Assembly: GCA_016700115.1 (NCBI GenBank)
Contig: CP064999.1
Coordinates: 682,001 to 746,000, forward strand
Direction: 5' to 3'
Length of the DNA stretch: 64,000 nucleotides
DNA from: Sphingobacteriales bacterium
GTDB taxonomy: Bacteria; Bacteroidota; Bacteroidia; Chitinophagales; UBA2359
Shown one piece after another: positions 42,301-49,730 of this stretch. The notes under the pieces were generated by a model. It did not search any database, had not been told where the DNA came from, and was given only the letters and a program-made list of their open reading frames with translations. Every line of letters begins with the position of its first letter. Position 1 is the stretch's first letter. The translations under genes and the position numbers were made by a program.

Positions 42301-42930
42301 TGCTGTTAAACCTGTCCGGTCTTCGGATGTCGCCCCGTCGTTCCATAAGATGGATACACTGCCCTGAGTGCCTGTTATCGTCAAATCAATACTGCCGTTC
42401 GCATCTCCGTTGCACAAGGCATCTTCCGCACTGATGTTCAGCACGATGCCGCACGGAGGCTCTGTCAGGGTGAAGCTCGCTTCGTCTGCACAGTCGTTTG
42501 CGTCCGTTACCGTTACTGAGTACGTGCCCGCCGGTAAGCCTGTCCGGTCTTGCGTGGTTGCTCCATCGCTCCAGAGATAACTGTACGGGGTCGTGCCGCC
42601 TGTGACACTTACGTTGATCGTGCCGTCGTTGCCGTTCGTGATCGTTACATTCGTCACTGTTCCCGTCATGCTCAACACTTCCGGTTCGTCCACCGTTACA
42701 CTGATTGTGGCGGTACATTCTCCTTCATCCGTGACGGTTACACTGTACGTGCCTGCCGTTAAGCCTGTCCGGTCTTCGGTCGTTGCGCCGTCATTCCACA
42801 AGATACTCACCGCTCCCTGGGTGCCTGTTATCGTCAAATCAATACTGCCGTTCGCATCTCCGTTGCACAAGGCATCTTCCGCACTGATGTTCAGCACGAT
42901 GCCGCACGGAGGCTCTGTCAGGGTTGTAGT
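31590..42930 (-). repeat. SprB pair array of gene B, 453-nt period, about 25 copies
   Basis: Equivalent positions recur every 453 nt across about 11.3 kb. Units are extremely similar, including silent sites. Blocks of about 1.7 kb at 32.42-34.12 kb and 36.04-37.74 kb are almost identical and 3,624 nt apart (8 x 453, offset 3,622 left of the two deletions). Such an array is prone to unequal crossing-over and to misassembly, so the copy number here is uncertain. Confidence 0.92.
33322..38187 (-). CDS. giant gene B, middle part: SprB repeat array
   Basis: Second piece of the split gene, made wholly of 151-residue SprB pairs. It is in the same frame as the first piece: only a TAA at 38188-38190 separates them, where every sister repeat has GAA (DEGECTA). 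The change is part of a cluster of five substitutions within about 30 nt (38166-38191), so the stop is probably not biological. The apparent start at 38163 is a GTG valine codon inside a repeat. At the other end the frame leaves register at about 33332 (GDANGALI-stop where repeats read GDANGSIDLTI). Another mutation cluster is at 37302-37337. Confidence 0.82.
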   Translation of the reverse strand, partial: CTATIRVTVDEPEVLSMTGTVTNVTITNGNDGTINVSVTGGTTPYSYIWSDGATTQDRTGLTAGTYSVTVTDANDCADEASFTLTEPPCGIVLNISAEDALCNGDANGSIDLTITGTQGAVSILWNDGATTEDRTGLTAGTYSVTVTDEGECTATISVTVDEPEVLSMTGTVTNVTITNGNDGTINVSVTGGTTPYSYLWSDGATTQDRTGLVAGTYSVTVTDANDCADEASFTLTEPPCGIVLNISAEDALCNGDANGSIDLTITGTQGAVSILWNDGATTEDRTGWVTGSYSVSVTDEGECTATISVTVDEPEVLNMTGTVTNVTITNGNDGTINVSVTGGTTPYSYIWSDGATTQDRTGLPAGTYSVTVTDANDCADEASFTLTEPPCGIVLNISAEDALCNGDANGSIDLTITGTQGSVSILWNDGATTEDRTGLVAGTYSVTVTDEGECTATISVTVDEPEVLSMTGTVTNVTITNGNDGTIDVSVTGGTTPYSYLWSDGATTQDRTGLTAGTYSVTVTDANDCADEASFTLTEPPCGIVLNISAEDALCNGDANGSINLTITGTQGAVSILWNDGATSEDRTGLSAGTYSVTVLDEGECTATISVTVDEPEVLSMTGTVTNVTITNGNDGTINVSVTGGTTPYSYLWSDGATTQDRTGLPAGTYSVTVTDANDCADEASFTLTEPPCGIVLNISAEDALCNGDANGSIDLTITGTQGSVSILWNDGATTEDRTGLSAGTYSVTVTDEGECTATISVTVDEPEVLSMTGTVTNVTITNGSDGTINVSVTGGTTPYSYLWSDGATTQDRTGLTAGTYSVTVTDANDCADEASFTLTEPPCGIVLNISAEDALCNGDANGSIDLTITGTQGAVSILWNDGATTEDRTGLTAGMYSVTVTDEGECTATISVTVDEPEVLNMTGTVTNVTITNGNDGTINVSVTGGTTPYSYLWSDGATTQDRTGLPAGTYSVTVTDANDCADEASFTLTEPPCGIVLNISAEDALCNGDANGSIDLTITGTQGAVSILWNDGATTEDRTGLTAGTYSVTVTDEGECTATISVTVDEPEVLSMTGTVTNVTITNGSDGTINVSVTGGTTPYSYLWSDGATTQDRTGLTAGTYSVTVTDANDCADEASFTLTEPPCGIVLNISAEDALCNGDANGSIDLTITGTQGAVSILWNDGATTEDRTGLVAGTYSVTVTDEGECTATISVTVDEPEVLSMTGTVTNVTITNGNDGTINVSVTGGTTPYSYLWSDGATTQDRTGLTAGTYSVTVTDANDCADEASFTLTEPPCGIVLNISAEDALCNGDVNGSIDLTITGTQGSVSILWNDGATTEDRTGLVAGTYSVTVTDEGECTATISVTVDEPEVLSMTGTVTNVTITNGNDGTINVSVTGGTTPYSYLWSDGATTQDRTGLVAGTYSVTVTDANDCADEASFTLTEPPCGIVLNISAEDALCNGDANGSIDLTITGTQGAVSILWNDGATTEDRTGLVAGTYSVTVTDEGECTATISVTVDEPEVLNMTGTVTNVTITNGNDGTINVSVTGGTTPYSYIWSDGATTQDRTGLPAGTYSVTVTDANDCADEASFTLTEPPCGIVLNISAEDALCNGDANGALI

Positions 42931-45900
42931 ACATGAAGTGGTACAATTATTCGCATCTGTAACTGTAACGGTATAAGTTCCAACTGTAATACCAGTAATC
43001 TCTGATGTCGTTGCTCCATTACTCCACAAATATGTATAAGGTGTCGTTCCTCCACTAACACTTGCGTTTGCTGCTCCATCACTGCCATTTGTTATACTCA
43101 CATCCACTTTACTGCAAGTTACCAATAATTCTAACGGCTGGGTGACAGTCTCGCTTGTTACCGCCGTACAGTTGTTTGCATCGGTTACCGTTACTGTGTA
43201 AGTTCCTGCTACTACTCCGCTTATATCTTCCGTGGTCGCTCCATTAGACCAAAGATAACTATAGGGGGTCGTTCCTCCACTTACCGTCAGGTTCACTCCA
43301 CCCGTCGGTCCGCCGTTGCATAGTACCGGGGTCATTGTCGTGCTTACTGCCAACACCGGGGGTTGATTTACCGTTGCACTCGTCACTGCGGTACAGTTGT
43401 TTGCATCGGTGACTGTTACGGTATAAGTACCCGCTGCCAAGCCGGTCAGGTCTTCGGTCGTTACGCCTCCACCCCAGTTATAGGTGTAGGGGCTTGTGCC
43501 GCCGGTTACTGTTAAATTGATTGCGCCTGTCGAGTTACCAAAACACAATACATCTGTCACGCTTGTTGATAAAGATAAGGCTGCTGCCGGTTGGGTTACC
43601 GTTGCGCTCGTCACTGCTGTACAATTATTTGCATCGGTGACTGTTACGGTATAAGTGCCTGCAGCCAAGCCGGTCCGGTCTTCGGTGGTTGCACCTCCCG
43701 CCCAGCTATAGGTATAGGGGCTTGTACCGCCGCTTACCGTTAAGTTGATTGCACCGGTAGAATTACCAAAACACAATACATCAGTTACAATCGTTGATAA
43801 AGATAATCCTGCTGCCGGCTGAGTTACCGTTGCGCTCGTCACTGCTGTACAGTTGTTTGCATCGGTGACTGTTACGGTATAAGTGCCCGCAGCCAAGCCG
43901 GTCCGGTCTTCGGTAGTTACGCCTCCCGCCCAGTTATAGGTGTAGGGGCTTGTGCCACCGCTCACCGTTAAGTTAATCGCACCGGTAGAATTGCCAAAAC
44001 ACAATACATCAGTTACAATCGTTGATAAGGATAATCCTGCTGCCGGCTGAGTTACCGTTGCGCTCGTCACTGCTGTACAGTTGTTTGCATCGGTGACTGT
44101 TACGGTATAAGTACCCACAGCCAAGCCGGTCCGGTCTTCGGTGGTTGCTCCTCCAGCCCAGCTATAGGTGTAGGGGCTTGTGCCACCGCTTACTGTTAAG
44201 TTGATTGCACCGGTAGAATTACCAAAACACAATACATTCGTCACGCTTGTTGATAAAGATAATCCTGCTGCAGGCTGGGTTACCGTTGCGCTCGTCACTG
44301 CGGTACAGTTGTTTGCATCGGTGACTGTTACGGTATAAGTGCCCGCAGCTAAACCCGTCCGGTCTTCGGTCGTTACGCCTCCCGCCCAGCTATAAGTGTA
44401 GGGGCTTGTGCCGCCGGTTACCGTTAAGTTAATTGCACCGGTAGAATTTCCAAAACACAATACATCAGTTACAATCGTTGATAAGGATAATGCTGCTGCA
44501 GGCTGAGTTACCGTTGCGCTCGTCACTGCGGTACAGTTGTTTGCATCGGTGACCGTTACATTATAGGTGCCCGCAGCCAAGCCGGTCCGGTCTTCGGTCG
44601 TTACGCCTCCACCCCAGCTATAGGTATAGGGGCTTGTGCCACCGGTTACCGTTAAATTGATTGCACCGGTAGAATTACCAAAACACAATACATCAGTTAC
44701 AATCGTTGATAAGGATAATGCTGCTGCCGGCTGAGTTACCGTTGCGCTCGTCACTGCGGTACAGTTGTTTGCATCGGTGACCGTTACATTATAGGTGCCC
44801 GCAGCCAAGCCGGTCCGGTCTTCGGTCGTTACGCCTCCAGCCCAGCTATAGGTATAGGGGCTTGTACCGCCGCTTACCGTTAAGTTAATTGCACCGGTAG
44901 AATTTCCAAAACACAAGACATTCGTCACACTTGTTGATAAGGATAACCCTGCTGCAGGCTGGGTTACCGTTGCGCTCGTCACTGCTGTACAGTTGTTTGC
45001 ATCGGTGACTGTTACGGTATAAGTGCCCGCAGCTAAACCCGTCCGGTCTTCGGTCGTTACGCCTCCCGCCCAGCTATAAGTGTAGGGGCTTGTGCCGCCG
45101 CTTACTGTTAAGTTAATCGCACCGGTAGAATTGCCAAAACACAATACATTCGTCACACTTGTTGATAAGGATAATGCTGCTGCCGGTTGGGTTACCGTTG
45201 CGCTCGATGTCCCGGTACAACCGTTTGTATCAGTTACTGTTACCGTATATGTGCCTGCAGCTAAACCCGTCCGGTCTTCGGTCGTTATGCCTCCACCCCA
45301 GTTATAGGTGTAGGGGCTTGTGCCACCGGTTACCGTTAAGTTGATCGCACCCGTCGAATTTCCAAAACACAATACATTGGTTATTGTCCTGGATAAGGAT
45401 AAGGCTGCTGCCGGCTGGGTTACGGTTGCGCTCGTCACTGCGGTACAGTTGTTTGCATCGGTTACCGTTACGTTATACGTGCCCGCAGCCAAGCCGGTCC
45501 GGTCTTCAGTCGTTACACCTCCACCCCAGTTATAGGTGTAGGGGCTTGTGCCACCGGTTACCGTTAAGTTGATCGCACCCGTCGAATTTCCAAAACACAA
45601 GACATTCGTCACGCTCGTTGATAAAGATAATGCTGCTGCAGGCTGGGTTACGGTTGCGCTCGATGTCCCGGTACAACCGTTTGTATCAGTTACTGTTACC
45701 GTATAAGTGCCTGCAGCTAAACCCGTCCGGTCTTCGGTGGTTATGCCTCCGCCCCAGTTATAGGTATAGGGGCTTGTGCCACCGGTTACCGTTAAGTTGA
45801 TCGCACCCGTCGAATTTCCAAAACATAAGACATTGGTTATTGTCCTGGATAAGGATAATGCTGCTGCCGGCTGGGTTACCGTTGCACTCGATGTCCCGGT

Positions 45901-48624
45901 ACAACCGTTTGCATCGGTTACTGTTACCGTATAAGTGCCCGCAGCCAAACCCGTCCGGTCTTCGGTCGTTACACCTCCGCCCCAGTTATAGGTGTAGGGG
46001 CTTGTGCCGCCGGTTACCGTTAAATTGATCGCGCCTGTCGAGTTGCCAAAACACAATACATTGGTTATTGTCCTGCTAAGGCTCAACACCGGAGGTTGTG
46101 TTACGACATAACTGGCTACGGCTGTACATTCAACAGTTTCTGTAACTGTAACGCTATATGTACCCACTGCAAGCCCTGTTATACTTTGAGTAGTAGCACC
46201 GGTACTCCATAAATATGTAACCGGTATTAAATTTCCACTAACCGTAACAGTAGCAGTGCCATTGCTCCCCCCATTACAACTTACATTTGTACCGCTACCA
46301 ACTGCCGAAAGATTACAGACAGGACGGAAACCAATATCAAATGTATGATCAGTTTTTCCATTAGTTCCCAGTGTAGCAGGAACTCTCGGTCGAGCTGCAA
46401 TTAACGCAGCATCATTGTCCCGAACATTTGGTTGTCCGGCTCCTCCAATATTACTCAAAGTCAATTGATAACCCAACAAATCTGCAATCCCTGCCCCACT
46501 AAACCAATCTGAAGAACCTACCTGAACGGTATAGTTTGTATTAGGAAGCAACCCGGTAGCTCCGTTCAGGTTGACATTGCTTGAATTAAAATAATAATTA
46601 CCGGTCGAATTTGTTGTTGTCGTACCAACCAAAGTCCCATCGGCAGGATTTCCGTCTCCGTTCGGATCTGTATAAAGTTCTAAAGAAACATTGGCAATTG
46701 CCGTTTCAGCCGGGTCCTGAATGCCATTTAGGTTGCTATCCAGCCAAACAAAATTACCAATTTCTAAAGGTGCCAAATCGCATAAAAGCTCTACTTCCCC
46801 CAATCCATGCGCTTTCCCAAATGGATTTGCTGCACCGGATAATAAGGTAATTGATTTATAACGCGGCAATCCGCTTCCGGCTAAATTATACCAATCCACA
46901 CCATTCGTAAATGCCGCTGTTCTTGAATCCATAACAGGAACCACCATTGTATTCTGACGCATTAAAACTGCCAAACCACCCATTCCTGTTTCTTCATGAT
47001 AATAACCATCTTCCGGCCCGTAATTATCATTTCCAAACCAGGGTTCGGAAGTACCGCTTGCCGTACTGGGGTCCGTAAAATTTGCAATGTTTAAAGTCCA
47101 ACCTGCGCCTGTATTTTTGGTTGCCATAAGCAGGTCTCCAAAAGCATCACTCGTGCGAAGCGTAAAAGGGCTGTTCGGTTGTGGTGCACTCCTTCCGCCC
47201 TGATCGCCCCATCTGTCCCGAAGTGCTAAGATCATATTTCCTGCGGCATCGAACTCAATATCCGTTAACATAGGTTGTGGGTACCCTGATTCCTGAGACG
47301 AACTTACCGTAGGAGTCGGCCATACATTACTATTCAACCACGGCTGCCAGGTGGCAGGGCCGTAACAAGTCGAATTTAGTCCAAAGCCACATCCCCTGTT
47401 ATATACTAACGAAAAATCCAATTCCTTAGTAAAGGTTGTGGCAACAATATCATAAGAATAAACCAACCCCCGTATAGGTCCGCCATCCTGTCCATTGGTA
47501 ACCAGCCCTATATACACTTTACCTTTTCTAAACTTCAACCCAAATGGTCGAATTTCAGCATTGGTTATACCTGAGGGCAGATTTGGTAGCGGGCTACCTA
47601 CCGAAGCAAGTGGTATAACAGTTACCTGTGAAGATAAAGTAGGGGCTACCGGATTCGTAGGGTCTGAACCCAAAGGAATACGATACAGAGATCGGTCGTT
47701 AAGATTAACTGCCCATAAACTGAGTTCGTCATCTGATATATCTAAATCTCCAAAAGACACACGTCCGACCTGATTAAAAGCATTTGCATCAATGACATCT
47801 CCTCCTGAAGTTTGGGTAGTGAAGTTATGAGGGTCGGTTCCTGCAACAGAAGAACCGAACAGGGTATTTAAATTGACAAACAAGGATCCCGATAACAATC
47901 CATCATGTGGATTTGGCACGCGGTAAATAGCACCGGGGCCACCGGGGCCAAATCCGGTAAACCGTCGCATATAAGCGGTAACAAACAAGTTTTTTGAACT
48001 CCGTTGATAGGCTAACCCAAGCGTAGTACCCAGAACATTGGCGACCGCCTCGGGAGAGGATAAAGAAGGGTCGTTGCTTTCATTGGCAGAAGCTGCAGCA
48101 TTATATGCAACCGATACTATCACATTATCGGTTCCTGAATTATTACCCTCTACAAATCGGTTGGTTGCAAACCGCGGGTCGGTTTGGCAATATAAAACCG
48201 GATCCATTAATCCAAAGTTGATGTTACAACCGCTTGCTGTGGCAAACTGAACCGAGGTTTTGCTGTCTGTACCTGCAAAAGTTTGTTCATATTCTGTTGG
48301 GCCATTGGTAAATTCTAACCTGTAGCGAGATCCGTTTGTCATGGATGCACTTTCAAATATATAGTTGCCATCCGCAGTTGAAGTGGCTGTTCCTACCAAG
48401 GTATTTGAAGCAGAATAAACTGATATTGTTACTCCTGATATCGGTTGATCTATCCCCGTATTAAATGCGCCATCCTGACCATAATCTAAGAAAACTTTAC
48501 CACCTATGTATGGTACTGTAACCACGGTTGGAGGACATGGAGCTTGGCCGAATAACATTTCAGATGTCAGAATAGCCGTTAATAATAAACCATAATTTAA
48601 AAAGCCCTTGTAAAAGATATTCAT
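38188..48624 (-). CDS. giant gene B, N-terminal part: signal peptide, propeller-like head, SprB repeats
   Basis: Starts at the ATG 48622-48624 with MNIFYKGFLNYGLLLTAIL and a signal peptide ending about FGQ-A. The head is closely similar to gene A: SdrD-B-like domain, propeller-like region with FGDLDISDDELSLWAV, and a second SdrD-B-like domain (IGNFVWLDSNLNGIQDP). It then has a SprB entry repeat; twelve 76-residue repeats with VLCFGNSTGAINLTV (about 43.3-46.1 kb, 228-nt period); two transition repeats; and the long series of 151-residue pairs (453-nt period) that continues into the other pieces. The repaired gene is 17,382 nt (5,793 residues). SprB repeats suggest a surface adhesin, possibly moved by gliding machinery. 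Tandem to gene A and surely a paralogue. Confidence 0.87.
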   Translation of the reverse strand: MNIFYKGFLNYGLLLTAILTSEMLFGQAPCPPTVVTVPYIGGKVFLDYGQDGAFNTGIDQPISGVTISVYSASNTLVGTATSTADGNYIFESASMTNGSRYRLEFTNGPTEYEQTFAGTDSKTSVQFATASGCNINFGLMDPVLYCQTDPRFATNRFVEGNNSGTDNVIVSVAYNAAASANESNDPSLSSPEAVANVLGTTLGLAYQRSSKNLFVTAYMRRFTGFGPGGPGAIYRVPNPHDGLLSGSLFVNLNTLFGSSVAGTDPHNFTTQTSGGDVIDANAFNQVGRVSFGDLDISDDELSLWAVNLNDRSLYRIPLGSDPTNPVAPTLSSQVTVIPLASVGSPLPNLPSGITNAEIRPFGLKFRKGKVYIGLVTNGQDGGPIRGLVYSYDIVATTFTKELDFSLVYNRGCGFGLNSTCYGPATWQPWLNSNVWPTPTVSSSQESGYPQPMLTDIEFDAAGNMILALRDRWGDQGGRSAPQPNSPFTLRTSDAFGDLLMATKNTGAGWTLNIANFTDPSTASGTSEPWFGNDNYGPEDGYYHEETGMGGLAVLMRQNTMVVPVMDSRTAAFTNGVDWYNLAGSGLPRYKSITLLSGAANPFGKAHGLGEVELLCDLAPLEIGNFVWLDSNLNGIQDPAETAIANVSLELYTDPNGDGNPADGTLVGTTTTNSTGNYYFNSSNVNLNGATGLLPNTNYTVQVGSSDWFSGAGIADLLGYQLTLSNIGGAGQPNVRDNDAALIAARPRVPATLGTNGKTDHTFDIGFRPVCNLSAVGSGTNVSCNGGSNGTATVTVSGNLIPVTYLWSTGATTQSITGLAVGTYSVTVTETVECTAVASYVVTQPPVLSLSRTITNVLCFGNSTGAINLTVTGGTSPYTYNWGGGVTTEDRTGLAAGTYTVTVTDANGCTGTSSATVTQPAAALSLSRTITNVLCFGNSTGAINLTVTGGTSPYTYNWGGGITTEDRTGLAAGTYTVTVTDTNGCTGTSSATVTQPAAALSLSTSVTNVLCFGNSTGAINLTVTGGTSPYTYNWGGGVTTEDRTGLAAGTYNVTVTDANNCTAVTSATVTQPAAALSLSRTITNVLCFGNSTGAINLTVTGGTSPYTYNWGGGITTEDRTGLAAGTYTVTVTDTNGCTGTSSATVTQPAAALSLSTSVTNVLCFGNSTGAINLTVSGGTSPYTYSWAGGVTTEDRTGLAAGTYTVTVTDANNCTAVTSATVTQPAAGLSLSTSVTNVLCFGNSTGAINLTVSGGTSPYTYSWAGGVTTEDRTGLAAGTYNVTVTDANNCTAVTSATVTQPAAALSLSTIVTDVLCFGNSTGAINLTVTGGTSPYTYSWGGGVTTEDRTGLAAGTYNVTVTDANNCTAVTSATVTQPAAALSLSTIVTDVLCFGNSTGAINLTVTGGTSPYTYSWAGGVTTEDRTGLAAGTYTVTVTDANNCTAVTSATVTQPAAGLSLSTSVTNVLCFGNSTGAINLTVSGGTSPYTYSWAGGATTEDRTGLAVGTYTVTVTDANNCTAVTSATVTQPAAGLSLSTIVTDVLCFGNSTGAINLTVSGGTSPYTYNWAGGVTTEDRTGLAAGTYTVTVTDANNCTAVTSATVTQPAAGLSLSTIVTDVLCFGNSTGAINLTVSGGTSPYTYSWAGGATTEDRTGLAAGTYTVTVTDANNCTAVTSATVTQPAAALSLSTSVTDVLCFGNSTGAINLTVTGGTSPYTYNWGGGVTTEDLTGLAAGTYTVTVTDANNCTAVTSATVNQPPVLAVSTTMTPVLCNGGPTGGVNLTVSGGTTPYSYLWSNGATTEDISGVVAGTYTVTVTDANNCTAVTSETVTQPLELLVTCSKVDVSITNGSDGAANASVSGGTTPYTYLWSNGATTSEITGITVGTYTVTVTDANNCTTSCTTTLTEPPCGIVLNISAEDALCNGDANGSIDLTITGTQGAVSILWNDGATTEDRTGLTAGTYSVTVTDEGECTATISVTVDEPEVLSMTGTVTNVTITNGNDGTINVSVTGGTTPYSYLWSDGATTQDRTGLPAGTYSVTVTDANDCADEASFTLTEPPCGIVLNISAEDALCNGDANGSIDLTITGTQGSVSILWNDGATSEDRTGLTAGTYSVTVTDEGECTATISVTVDEPEVLSMTGTVTNVTITNGSDGTINVSVTGGTTPYSYIWSDGATTQDRTGLPAGTYSVTVTDANDCADEASFTLTEPPCGIVLNISAEDALCNGDANGSIDLTITGTQGVVSILWNDGATTEDRTGLVAGTYSVTVTDEGECTATISVTVDEPEVLSMTGTVTNVTITNGNDGTINVSVTGGTTPYSYLWSDGATTQDRTGLTAGTYSVTVTDANDCADEASFTLTEPPCGIVLNISAEDALCNGDANGSIDLTITGTQGSVSILWNDGATTEDRTGLTAGTYSVTVTDEGECTATISVTVDEPEVLSMTGTVTNVTITNGNDGTINVSVTGGTTPYSYLWSDGATTQDRTGLVAGTYSVTVTDANDCADEASFTLTEPPCGIVLNISAEDALCNGDANGSIDLTITGTQGAVSILWNDGATTEDRTGLVAGTYSVTVTDEGECTATISVSVDEPEVLSMTGTVTNVTITNGSDGTINVSVTGGTTPYSYFWSDGATTQDRTGLTAGTYSVTVTDANDCADEASFTLTEPPCGIVLNISAEDALCNGDANGSIDLTITGTQGAVSILWNDGATTEDRTGLTAGTYSVTVTDEGECTATISVTVDEPEVLSMTGTVTNVTITNGSDGTINVTVTGGTTPYSYLWSDGATTQDRTGLPAGTYSVTVTDANDCADEASFTLTEPPCGIVLNISAEDALCNGDANGSIDLTITGTQGAVSILWNDGATTEDRTGLTAGTYSVTVTDEGECTATISVTVDEPEVLSMTGTVTNVTITNGNDGTINVSVTGGTTPYSYLWSDGATTQDRTGLTAGTYSVTVTDANDCADEASFTLTEPPCGIVLNISAEDALCNGDANGSIDLTITGTQGAVSILWNDGATTEDRTGLTAGTYSVTVTDEGECTATISVTVDEPEVLSMTGTVTNVTITNGSDGTINVSVTGGTTPYSYLWSDGATTQDRTGLTAGTYSVTVTDANDCADEASFTLTEPPCGIVLNISAEDALCNGDANGSIDLTITGTQGSVSILWNDGATTEDRTGLSAGTYSVTVTDEGECTATISVTVDEPEVLNMTGTVTNVTITNGSDGTINVSVTGGTTPYSYLWSDGATTQDRTGLPAGTYSVTVTDANDCADEASFTLTEPPCGIVLNISAEDALCNGDANGSIDLTITGTQGAVSILWNDGATTEDRTGLTAGTYSVTVTDEGECTATISVTVDEPEVLSMTGTVTNVTITNGNDGTINVSVTGGTTPYSYIWSDGATTQDRTGLTAGTYSVTVTDANDCADEASFTLTEPPCGIVLNISAEDALCNGDANGSIDLTITGTQGAVSILWNDGATTEDRTGLTAGTYSVTVTDEI
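43300..46110 (-). repeat. SprB single-unit array of gene B, 228-nt period, 12 copies
   Basis: Twelve 76-residue units of the VLCFGNSTG type in tandem; this type is absent from the 453-nt array. In gene A the corresponding place holds only two or three related units (VLCHGNASG, VLCNGGASG), so this block expanded after the paralogues separated. Confidence 0.88.
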
Positions 48625-48812
48625 GGAATTGATTTTTTAAACGCCAATACAGAATTGAATTTGAGGCCCCAATACAACCAGCTTGCACAAGCTGAAACTG
48701 TAATATGTGGTTGTTTTTGCGCTATTTTGCCCAAAACAAACATTTTACACAAGGCTCTAAAACAAATTCTGTGCCGAATACTTGACTAAGTACTTTTCTC
48801 ACTTTGTTCTTG
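48625..48812 (-). promoter_or_regulatory. leader of gene B, partly conserved with gene A
   Basis: The proximal block (GATTTTTTAAACGCCAATAC) and the distal block 48754-48812 match the gene A leader. The middle differs in sequence and length. This is consistent with a shared 5' untranslated region and promoter retained after duplication. Confidence 0.4.
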
Positions 48813-49267
48813 CTTAGCTCCATTCACCGTTTTTTGAAGTTTTATTGCCGGGAGGTTTTCTCTTTCTATATTCCAGTATCTTGTTTCAATGAATCAAACC
48901 CCTGAATGTGTACAGCTTGAATAATTTTAAAATTCTATTGCATGAAAAAATATGCAACTTCTGTATCTTAATTCAACCTAAAAGAGTAGAATTACCAATC
49001 CAAATTGATTCTGCTTGTGGTCAGATAAAAAATCGGTTACCAATAAAACTTATGCTTTGTAGAACCGGGAGATTCGCCCTAAGACCAGGGAAAAAGCCTT
49101 TTATTAAAGAGTGCTTTTTAGACAGTTGCAGATGCTGTTGTTATAGGGCTAACTTTGCATGGCATGTATTGGAGGGTTGCGAAGATGTCAGGGTTACTCC
49201 ATTTTTTTTGCCAATCATTGCATTTTAACAAGATTTTCGGCTAAAATTAAGGTTGACAATACGTTCA
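48813..49267. other. intergenic region without a recognised gene
   Basis: Frames of up to 106 codons exist but have Cys-, Arg- and Phe-rich, non-protein-like composition and no family signature. Nothing else was recognised. Confidence 0.5.
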
Positions 49268-49540
49268 TGCAGGGGTGCAATGAGTTATTGCAGGGGCGAT
49301 TTAACGTGTTGCAGAGGGACATCAGGCTATTGCAGAGGGACTTTGATGCTTTGCAGGGGTGCAATGAGTTATTGCACAGGCGATTTAACGTGCTGCAAGG
49401 GGATATTAGGGCAATGCAGAGGGGCTTTAATGCTTTGCAGGGGTACAATGAGTTATTGTACAGGCGATTTTAAGCGTTGCAGGGGGATTCTAAGTGAATG
49501 TAGGGAGGCTTTGGAGCTTTGTGGAGAGACTTAAAGCTTT
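49268..49540. repeat. minisatellite: thirteen 21-nt units in an 84-nt higher-order pattern
   Basis: Thirteen consecutive 21-nt units, each starting TGCAGGGG or a close variant. Units 1, 5 and 9 match one another (ending CAATGAGTTAT), as do 2, 6, 10 (GCGATTT-AACG), 3, 7, 11 and 4, 8, 12 (CTTT-ATGCTT), giving three copies of an 84-nt super-unit plus one extra unit. Because 21 is a multiple of three, several frames stay open. The plus-strand frame at 49159-49473 reads as heptads (LQGRFNV, LQRDIRL, LQGCNEL). Whether it is ever translated is unknown. Confidence 0.9.
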
Positions 49541-49730
49541 TGAACAGGTTGTTTTCACCCAAATCCATTCCATTTTTTAGAACTTGAATGATGCGCTCTT
49601 TATATTGATTGCAGGTTTTTTATAGCCCAATTATATTGAACAAAACATCGAACTTAGTAGGCCTATGCACCGGACAGGGTGCTGCTAACCGGCAAGGGAA
49701 TTTGAGGGATGAAAATATTTTCCTTTAGAA

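Noticed and set aside
9000..48000. Dozens of plus-strand frames of 60-150 codons opposite the repeat arrays
   Set aside because: They recur with the 465- or 453-nt period of the minus-strand genes, have odd composition and no start context; they are mirror frames of the repeats.
48908..49228. A 106-codon plus-strand frame in the intergenic region
   Set aside because: Composition rich in Cys, Arg and Phe, no signature, and no good start context.
49159..49473. A 104-codon plus-strand frame over the minisatellite as a real protein gene
   Set aside because: Two other frames are equally open because the period is a multiple of three, and the non-repeat leader is not protein-like. Kept only as a finding.
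49268..49540. CRISPR array
   Set aside because: Repeats are directly adjacent 21-nt units with no unique spacers, and no cas genes are present.
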